Shown here piece after piece: positions 55,401 through 64,000 of a DNA stretch of 64,000 bases (position 1 is its first letter; each line of letters opens with the position of its first letter). The notes under the pieces are model-generated. The model was given only the letters and a program-made list of their open reading frames with translations, had not been told where the DNA came from and did no database searches. Both the position numbers and the translations under genes were made by a program. The DNA comes from Brachionus manjavacas (lineage: Eukaryota; Rotifera; Eurotatoria; Ploima; Brachionidae): NCBI GenBank assembly GCA_019054805.1, contig JAHQIY010000020.1, positions 1 through 64,000 of the forward strand, read 5' to 3'.

Positions 55401-58400
55401 ATCTAGTTAATTAAAAAATATGTGGTAATTATTTAATAAAATATGTGGTAGCAAATTTGTCCGTACAAATGTATATTATAATTAAATGATAAAGTAGTTT
55501 TGGTGAAAATATAATGGACACACAAAAAGGAGAAAAAGAAAAGAGAAAGATGGATTTGTGAATCATTTCTTTTGGTTACCTTGGCAAATGGACGCTTGAG
55601 AATTTTGGTAAAAAGTCTATCGATGCGTCTGAGTAGGTTGTTGAAGGCTGGCTTGAGTTCCTCTTGGCTCCAATTGGTAACTGGCAGTAATTTTTGAAAA
55701 TAATTCTGCAATCCATGTCCGGCCATGGTGATCGAGTCGTCCCATAACTTGAGCAAAGTGTGCGCAATCTCGACCAATTTGCAATGGGCTTTGGTGTCCA
55801 ACAATTCGGTTACTTTAAGACTTGAATCGTTGATCAACTTGTACAATTCCTTGATGCGTTTGGACGCAAAAAATACAAACTCACTGATCACATTGAGCAA
55901 AGAATCTCTTGGTATGCGAAACTCTTGTTTTACTTGTTTGTCGTCTGTGTGCTCTTTTCGCTTGTCGTCGCCAAAACGCATCGAGTCCTCATCGGGTATG
56001 ATGCTGGGCGACCTGTTGTGCGAATTTGGCTGATTTTGAGTCTGAGGTGTCTTTGTGGCATTGACTGCTTCGTTCCGAGGTCCGCTGTACACTCTGGTCA
56101 AATAGTCGGACAAGTGAACCAATGTTTTGAGTGAGACAGAAATTTTTTGCAATTGCACAAATTCGTTGCGAGCTCTTTGGGCCAGTTCACTGTTCGATTG
56201 TTTGTCATACGGATTCAAGTGGGTCACATGGATCGATTTGGCAAGCTTTTCGGTCTCTTCTTTGAGATAAGTGACGTATCTTGGCACGATCACGTTCAAA
56301 ATGTTGAGCATTTGAGTAGCTCGCGTGGTATATGTGGCATAGGCTATTACAGTAACACACAAATTAATCGAATCGATCATGTTGAATTTAATATTTTGAT
56401 CATCTTGATAGCAAAAGTCCAACGTTTTCATGGCCTGAATGCTTTTTAAAGTGTCGGCGGCATTTTTCATAGCATGCTCATTTTGTTCGCCCACTCCTCC
56501 TGTTTGCTGAACGAGCACGTCTTTGTTGGTCAAGTTGGCCAGCTGGCCGATGCCGAGAGCGCCCGAGCTTGTTATCAGCAGATTAGTGGCCGATATGCCC
56601 GATACGGCTAGCACTGCTGCAGACGAGCCAGCGTTTGTGAGCAAGCTTGCCGGAGATGAAAATTGATTTTGAGCGTTAAATGGTGTCTGCGCTGCTACTA
56701 CTTTGTCCATGTTTTCGTATGACTTGGGCGCTTCAACATTGTGCAACAGGTTTAAATTGGAACTTTGGGTTGGATTGATCACCGACGACACACTTGTTTG
56801 ATTCGATGAACAATCGCTGTTGTTCAACGATTTTACTAGTTCTAGAATTCGCGAATTGTCTGCAACATTTGACTCGAGAGCCAACAGCAAGTTGAACAAT
56901 GCGCACGCGTGCACTTTGGTTGTGTCGATTGTTTCGCTTTTGTCGCCTTCCAAGTCCAATATTTGTGCTACACTGCCCAACATCTACACAAACACAAACA
57001 AATGAGAATAAAAAAAGAGACAACAAAATTTTGTTTCTATTTTTTCTTATTGAGTAAAAATATTGGTGTCTAGTTGGCCCATGGGACCAGAAAAGTTAAC
57101 ATTATAACACCCGTCACTTAAATATTTAGATTTAGATTTATTTTTATATCTTTAAGAAGACAATAAAAAAAAAAAAAAGAAAAAAAAGAAGAATTTAAAT
57201 AATTTTTGCTCACTGAAATTGTTTAAAATTTTTTTAAGTTTTATTAAAAAAAAAATTTTTTTTTGCTCAAGTAATACATGATCCAAACTTAATCATTTTT
57301 TGAGGAAATCCTCAGGTCACTCAGAATGGATCGAAGTCCTTCTTTTTAGCCTAGCGTTTGAATGCAGAGCTAAAAATTAAAAAGGAAAAACTTTATGAGT
57401 ATATCAGAGCACAAAAATGATAATAAAAAGGTAATACAATGTAAATTTAATGAGTTGAGAGTAAGAAGTAAAAAGTTTTGATTTACTAAAAAATAGCTTT
57501 TCTAAAATTTTCATATAAGCTGTTGAACTTTTTGTTTGGAACAGGAGTGTTTGTCAGGTGGCGTGAAAAAAAGAAAAAAAAATTCTAAATCCATTACCTG
57601 CAGAATAAACGGAATACGATGCATGGTGTAGAATTGGAGAGAGCAAAATTCGATGGCATTTTTGAGTACCGGATTTGCCTGCATGTTCGAATAGACTTTG
57701 AGTAGAGTAGGCATGATCAAAAGGAAACCATTTGTGGCAAATATATGCTGAAAATGCTGGGCTGAATTGATGTAAATGGCAAGACAAGTGCGTATCATGA
57801 TCATGTCTTCGGAATGCAAAACAAACGACCCATTGACCACACTAATGAACAATGTAATGTCCCAAGTGGACGCCGTTTTGTTATCAATGGCTGAGAAAAG
57901 CGACCATATAAGCTGACACCACGAGTATTTGTGAAGCATGTCTGTTGTCAATAGTTCCCTATCGGACAACTTTGAATACAAGTTAAAGTCGGCTTCGAGA
58001 GCTTTGCGCGGAAACATCGGAAGCTTGAGAAGTTCGTCGTGCAAAAATGCCGCTGTTGCATTCACTTGATTGAATGGTGTATTTTCCAAAAGTTTTCGAA
58101 AGAACAAAACTTTGCTTTGCTCCAACACTTTTAAATTAAAAGCCTTTTGGGTGGAAGAAAAAAAAAAAAGATGAGAAAACAAGACTATTTTTTTGATCTT
58201 ACTGCTTTTTCTAAAAGTTTAATTGCTTCTTTGGCATCCATTTCGACCAGACTTAGTTGGGGGTAAAAATTGCGCCGGAAAAAATAAAAATTTCTCACAT
58301 ATGTGTCCGGCAAATGTATTTGATCTAATTTAACAAAAATAATAAAATTAGAAAAATTGATTTTTTAGTTGTTTTTTTTTTTTTTTTTTTTTATTTTAAT

Positions 58401-61400
58401 TCAATGATCACTTGTTTTTATGTCAAATAAATAATATCTGTCTCGTTTGGACTCGGGTATTTTGAAGAAACCAAAACTCTCCTGAATTATGAACGAAAAT
58501 TGAGTGTTGTCATAAATGGGAAATTGATTTGGTATTTGACTGAGATCTGGACCGTGTACAATGAGCTTTTTGGCGCTGGGAACATTTGCTGTAACTAGCA
58601 AGGAGGGCTTGATTTAAAAAAAAATAAATAAAAAAACAAAAATTAAGTAAAAAATTTTTTTTTAGATTTACATCACATTGTTCTTTTCTCAAAGTTTGCT
58701 TCAAATCTTTGAAAACAATTCCGTTTACATAAGCAGCTATGCGCCAAATAATTGTTTGAATTGAGGCTATAGCTTCTTGGCTAGTGTCCGACGAAGTTCT
58801 CACAAAAAACATTATCACTCCGAGCAGGTAATTGAATAGAACATAGGCTGTTTGAGGCGGAAGTTCTATATACACACTTAGTAATCGTTTAAGATACTGA
58901 ATCAGCAGATTTTTTTTGTCTTTTTGAGTTATTTTTTCAAAGAAATATCTCAAGAACAGAGCGGCATCTTCGGTAAGACAGGTCCATACAATTCTGTGAG
59001 TGAGTGAAGCAACTTGTAAGAAAAAAAAATTAAAATTGTTTTTCACAACAACAACAACAACAACAGCAGCAAAAATAGAAAATGTTTTTAATAAATATTT
59101 ACTTGATTGATTGTTAGTGCTTAGCTCATGGTCAAACAATAGATCAACGAGACACAAAACAGCTGAGCCGATTGCAGTCGGAAAAACTGCTTGGCTTTGT
59201 TGAACGTCACATGTTGCCGAAACATTTGCACCACTTTCTGCATTTTCTTCCATTCCTTTAGGAGAAACAAAACAAATACAAATAGTGAGTGCTTTTAAAG
59301 TTAAAACGTTGAGCAAAAGCATTCCACTTTCCAAGCCCGCGTGCCAAACGCATGCAATAACTAAATACAGCGTTCAATCAAAGCAAATCTACTCTATAGG
59401 CCACATTATCTAACATTAATTTATAGTTACGGCTAACGATTACAGTCCAACAGCTACTCAAGCATCATTGCCAAAGCATATTTAATTATCAACTTTTATA
59501 AAATTTATCTTTGCTTAATTTTAGAGCGTATAAGAATATTTGATAAGCAAGCAAATTTTTAATTAATTTTTGACACTAACATTCGCGCTCTAATACTATA
59601 ACCCAAAAAACGAGCTAAATGTTTTTCATTTTTTTCTAAAATCTATTTCTATCCTAGTTAGTTAGTTTTGAATTTAATAAATAATTTCAAACAAATTCTA
59701 TTTAATTTAGCATTAGCATTAGAAAAAAATAAAATAAAATAACATTTAACTTGGTCCTAAAATAAGCTAGATCGTTTTTAAACAAACGAACCTTCATTAA
59801 GCAAAGACTTTCTATTCCAAATGACCGAATTACGCTGTTGAAGTCGCTTAAATACCATTACAGACTGTTTTCTCATATTTAAATTAGCTGGAATAAATTG
59901 TGCCGGAATATCATGCTCTTCATTATGCATATCTATGCATAACATTTTTGACAAACCAAATGTCAAAAATTAGTTTTTAATTTTTTTTTTTCAAAAAAAC
60001 AATAAAAACCCCAAAAAATTGGGATAAAAAAGCAAACAAACAAACAAACAATCAACTTACCTTCTTCGTTTTCTTCTTTAGATTGATGCATAAATGGTTC
60101 AAAAGAAGCATGCTGCAAGTAATTTAGATCAGTAAAGTTGAACATTTCGCGAGCCATTCGCTTGTTCATTTTGTCCGCCTCTAAGGCTTTGTGCAGAATT
60201 TCTTGTTGATGTTTTTTTCTGGACTTGCTAGCAGTGACCACGGCCTTTACTTCGCCTTGGTTAATTGTTACCTCTTCGACTTTGGTTTTGGCTTTGGGCA
60301 TCCATGGCGGATCGACTGGCTGATTAGATGAAATGCCAATGGGAGGCGATGGCAGAACAAACTCAATACATGGTGGTGATATCTTAAGCCAGGTGTTTGC
60401 ATTTGCTTCCAATCGAGGCCACACATGATACCGAAACTTCCACAAAACTTCAAATCTAAAAATTTAAGTTGCTTTTTAAACAAAAAAAAATAGAGTGAAT
60501 GGTAATGGCCGAGTGTTTACTTTAGAATAGCTCGAAATCGAGTTTCGACATGTTTTGAGCGCAAGTTAGTGCGCATCAATTCCTCAACATAATTTGGTTG
60601 CTTTATCGAGCCTATTAGAAATAGGACTGCAGCAGAGCTAGAAATTTCTTGGTCCGAATTAAGCAACAAATTCCAGGAAAAACAAATCACGTCCACAAAC
60701 AAGTCATCGGACATGACTAGTAGTGATTTGCACAAGAGTTGAAGAGGTATGTGATTCAGATAGTGAACTTGATTGTAAATGTAGTCACAAGTTGGTATTT
60801 TGTCTTTGTTGCGTTCCAATTTGGTTCTCAAAGTTTCATAAAATGGCATGCTGCTTTGATTTGTTTGTGCCGCATTACCACCATGATTGTTGATAATCGA
60901 TTGATTCAGTATTTGGCTATTTATGCTTGTTTTGTTAATGTGATTTTTTTTCAATATGTTATTGATGAAAAACATTTTTTGTGAATTGAACGAACTCTGA
61001 GAATTCTTTGATGAAAAAATAATAAATTCCAGGTATATTGCTACGAAATTTTGATTTTATAGATTTTGTAAGTATGTTTTGTTAAATATTAATTTTTATT
61101 AGAAAATCATTGTGTAATAACAAAAGTTTAATGAATTAGAGGTGAATTTTTTCTGCCGTTTAAATACGATTTCCTTAAGTGCAATAAAAATATTTGCAAT
61201 TTAAAACAATTATTTTAAAATCATTTAAATTTGAGCTAAGTAAAATCAAAGCATTGTTTAAAATATAGATAGAGAATTTAATTATTTGATTGATGCGAGA
61301 TATTAAGCGAATTTTACAATATTTTCTAAATTCTCATAAACCGAAAGGGTCCAAAAAGGCCAAATTTTTTAATTTTTGGACTTTATTTCAAAAATTAAAA

Positions 61401-63649
61401 ATTAAAAAAAATATTTAAATAAAGAGAATTTAATTAATCAATTGATCATTAAATGCCAGAATTTTTTTTCAAAAAAATTAACAATTTCAACGAAAAATAG
61501 CAAAATTTAATTCAATAGATTCGAATTAATTGTGATAATTTTTAATTTTTCAATAAAATGCCATTTACAAAGTATCAGTTGAAGATGGCTAAATGTTGTG
61601 ATTGTTATTGAATATTTTTTTATGAAAATATTTTTCTTCTCAAAAATTATTTTTTAAAACGCCATTTTATTTCTTTTTTATTAGAAATGCTACAATTAGT
61701 AAAACCTAAAATATCAAAGCATTTTTGAAATCATTTTATTGTTATCCTTAAAGAGCTAGATAGATTTCATTACAAATCGGGTCAATATTTTACTGATCCG
61801 GTAAATATATTAGTCATCTGAAAAAGGTCGAAATTCAATTAAAGTTTTTGCCTCTTAATTAGAATTCTCAACTTTGATATATTAGGTAGTTGAAATTTTA
61901 ATTGAGAAAGCTGGTTAAATCCCTAAAATTTATGAATTTCGATTTTAAAAAAGCTTAATTTTAAAAAGAATTTTATTTTTTCACTTATTTTTTAAATATT
62001 TTTAGTTTATATTTAAAATTTGGAAAAAATTTAAACTTTCAATTTTTTGAAAAAAATCAAAAACTGGAATTTCAAAAATTGAAAAAAAATTGGATTCTTT
62101 TAGTCATTTTCGGTTTTACGTGAATTTACGCGAATTTACCAAAATTTTGCCAAATTCGCATAAATTCTTTTTTTTTTGCTGATCAAAGCTGATTTTTTTT
62201 CTAACTATCAAATTCATCAGAAAAAAAAATAGATGAATAAGTGTTTATGGTTAATGATTTGGGTTTCTTTAATATTGGTCTTTCTGAAATATTTATCTGA
62301 TATGTGTATCATTAAAAAATAGAGTGCACAAATGTGTGGAAAAAATCCTTATTTAGTTGCATTATTTTGGGAGAGATAATGTTAGATCTCTAGAATATCT
62401 AGATAAAATACTTTTCTAGTTCTGGCAGCCGAGTTGAAATTGTCTTTTTGCTTGCTGTTTGATTTATTGATTGTGTGCATATTCTTGGCTTTGGCATCGA
62501 TTTGTTTCTTGTACTTTTCGAACATGTTCAAATTGGTCGATGTTTCATACAGCCTGAGAACAGCTTCGATTAATGAGTGACCATTTTTGAACAATCTCAA
62601 ATAGCAGTCTTTGGTGCACGACTCGGTCAAATTTCGGCGCGTCTTTATTTGAATTTGACTATTGACCGATTGATGCACCGACTGATTCGACTGAAAGTGA
62701 GTGCAATTGAAATTGATCAAGTTGAACAGTTTGACCACTATCTTGATCCATGGAAAACATCGGTTGAAGTCGGCCTCGTCCACTTCACACTCCAAATTGG
62801 GCTCAGTATTGTGTTGACCTTGAACTCCACTAAAATGAACTGCACCCGAATGACTAGGCAAACTATTTTCCTCAGCTATAATCAGCACACTCTCCTCGAT
62901 GGCCATGTTCGAGTTTGGATTCAGGTGAAACGAATGTTCCAAGTCTTGTTTATCATCCGATTGACTGTTGCAATGACTCAACTTGCGGCTTACAAAACTG
63001 CTCGAATTGTTCATTCGATGAGACCGGTCTCGGTACTTAAGACTGGGCCGTCGCTTCACACTGTTACGCTTCTGACTAATGTGCGTCACACTAGAACTTT
63101 TGATGTTCTCTTGACTAGTGGCTGTGCCCGTTTTGCTGATCACTCCACCGCCTGACAAACGATTGGCGTCGTTCTCGCCTTGCTCGTTCATCAAAGTGCC
63201 TGAGCCGATACGATTTACGCTGCTGCTAAGCGATTTGTTCTCATTATTGTCTTTGGCCAAATTGAAGCTTATATGTTTGGATCCTTCGGAGAACAAATCG
63301 TTTTCATTGCAAACAGTGCCACTGATGTTGTCATTTGACGCAACCTTGGTACTCAGGTCTGCTTTTTGCTCTTTGGCTACTGAAAATTGACTCGATTCGT
63401 TCGAGAACACAGAGCCAAGATTGACTCGTTGTTCTCTTGTGTTACGGTTGTCCTTTGAACTAAAGCGCATCGAGCTATTGGTAAAATTTGTACCAGACAA
63501 AACGTCGTGTCTCAACGAGTAAATGTTGTTTATTTTCTTGGGCATGTGTTGATAGGTCTCGCGCAGAAATTTAGTTATTTCAAGCAATAAAAGACAAACA
63601 ATGTTGATAAGACCGAATGGACAATTGTTACCATTTGGGTTTACCAGAC
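52472..63649 (-). CDS. UNC80: unc-80 homologue, NALCN channel complex scaffold (5' end outside the window)
   Basis: Twelve exons join in phase: 62412-63649, 60521-60996, 60061-60455, 59792-59932, 59103-59255, 58672-59012, 58412-58607, 58203-58324, 57598-58143, 55580-56983, 53466-54075, 52472-53373. They give 2173 residues to the natural stop. UNC80-specific phrases occur in order: LLLLEITKFLRETY, LWKFRYHVWPRLE, QSQAVFPTAIGSAV, FVRTSSD, FKDLKQTLRKEQCD, LLVTANVPSAKKLIVHG, RNFYFFRRNFYPQLSLVEM, MHRIPFILQ, LDFCYQDDQNI, RQVDWTAVAGLLNGLYLTL and LWKFLDFVSTNRTPLF. UNC80 is a large helical-repeat protein that binds UNC79 and NALCN, the neuronal sodium leak channel. The first visible exon starts mid-codon, so more exons lie beyond 64000. 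The 55580-56983 exon carries a Ser/Asn-rich insertion before LDFCYQ. No frame breaks. Confidence 0.93.
54480..55180 (+). mobile_element. LINE fragment in a unc-80 intron, antisense to the gene
   Basis: Lies in the 1.5-kb intron 54076-55579. The frame contains QRQIDVVERFGTRNEITFNP and KYVGVTFTHDFKNCEHINKR, typical of the segment after the RT active site, then degraded sequence. A different family from the LINE at 42-47 kb. Confidence 0.6.
57000..57597 (-). other. unc-80 intron with homopolymer tracts
   Basis: Non-coding intron between exons 9 and 10 of the visible part. Long A/T runs; nothing else seen. Confidence 0.5.
60997..62411 (-). other. 1.4-kb unc-80 intron
   Basis: The longest intron beside the one at 54-55.5 kb. 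AT-rich; at about 62110-62170 it has tttacgtgaatttacgcgaa words akin to those in the MITE arms, but no element ends were found. Confidence 0.5.
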
Positions 63650-64000
63650 CTGGTTTAAATTTAACAAAAATATTTTTTCATTCATTCATTAGATAAAAAT
63701 AAAATAAATAAAAAAATCAATTATAAAAAAGAACAATTGTTTTTATTTCTCGTAGATGTTTAATTAACAAAAAATTTTATAAGTGATATACTTGATATAT
63801 AAAGTTTATATTCCTTATCAATTTGAGTTTAAGTTTTAAATTTAATTTTTGAAAAAAATCACAAATTTTGTTAAATAGAAAATAATTTAATTTAAGAAGA
63901 AATTAAGGGATTTTCAAAATTTAAATTTTTTTAACTTTTAAAAGTTAGAAAGTCAGGGTTCAGTGCAGTGAAAAATGGACCTGTTTACCACTATTTTTTT
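63650..64000 (-). other. Upstream unc-80 intron, to the window edge
   Basis: Begins at the acceptor aaaccag next to 63649. No exon recognised before the window ends. Confidence 0.5.

Noticed and set aside
58510..59334. A single long unc-80 exon reading through poly-Val codons
   Set aside because: The VVVVVVV stretch is an intron (GTAAAT at 59102 to ACAAG at 59013); splicing restores the family sequence.

Overview
This window is eukaryotic, animal-type DNA. It is very AT-rich, with many 50-90 nt introns (GT..AG) and single-copy metazoan genes: an RNF34/RFFL-type RING protein, the ribosome-biogenesis factor Notchless (NLE1), a Lark/RBM4-like RNA-binding protein, a UBAP1-type ESCRT-I protein, TM2D2, and a large 3' part of the NALCN-channel scaffold gene unc-80. 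The small genome style, together with intronless GPH-type GH3 beta-glucosidases and many compact transposons, suggests a small aquatic invertebrate, most plausibly a monogonont rotifer such as Brachionus. That assignment is inference; no species marker is present.

Layout. 0.9-21.7 kb is the main gene block: RING ligase (-), a small unknown three-exon gene (+), NLE1 (-), tRNA-Pro(UGG) (-), RBM4-like (+), two related dual-specificity phosphatases lying tail to tail (+ at 12.3 kb, - at 15.5 kb), UBAP1-like (+), TM2D2 (-) and GH3 beta-glucosidase copy 1 (-). Several short inverted-repeat elements lie between them. 22-25.2 kb holds small non-autonomous elements and degraded ORFs, including a clean 341-bp MITE with an 8-bp target duplication and a small AT-hook ORF. 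25.46-36.66 kb is one 11.2-kb element bounded by about 404-bp terminal inverted repeats. 36.7-48.1 kb is a graveyard of nested transposons: a MULE relic split by a MITE, a Ty3/gypsy relic, and a dead LINE with an LTR retrotransposon inserted into it. 48.3-50.6 kb is GH3 copy 2 (-). 52.5-63.6 kb is unc-80 (-), 12 exons, with its 5' end beyond the window.

The most interesting object is the 11.2-kb TIR element. Its leftward genes include a DDE-type transposase with a Cys/His-rich N-terminus, a helix-turn-helix, a SWIM zinc finger and, at the C-terminus, what looks like a ubiquitin-specific-protease-type cysteine peptidase (Cys box, two CxxC zinc-ribbon pairs, His box). Across a seven-copy 123-bp minisatellite lies a divergent gene for a protein with two tandem homeodomains. 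Membrane-protein genes sit near each end. I know of no described transposon family with this gene set. This copy has several single-base frame breaks in homopolymers, so it is probably dead or imperfectly assembled.

A cross-cutting observation: single-base homopolymer frame breaks occur in the duplicated or repetitive genes (both GH3 copies, the transposase, the homeodomain gene), but none were found in about 6.5 kb of unc-80 coding sequence or in NLE1, RNF34-like or RBM4-like. That pattern fits either genuine decay or failed polishing of repeats. Exon limits were derived by hand from splice sites, reading frame and remembered family similarity; no alignment was run.
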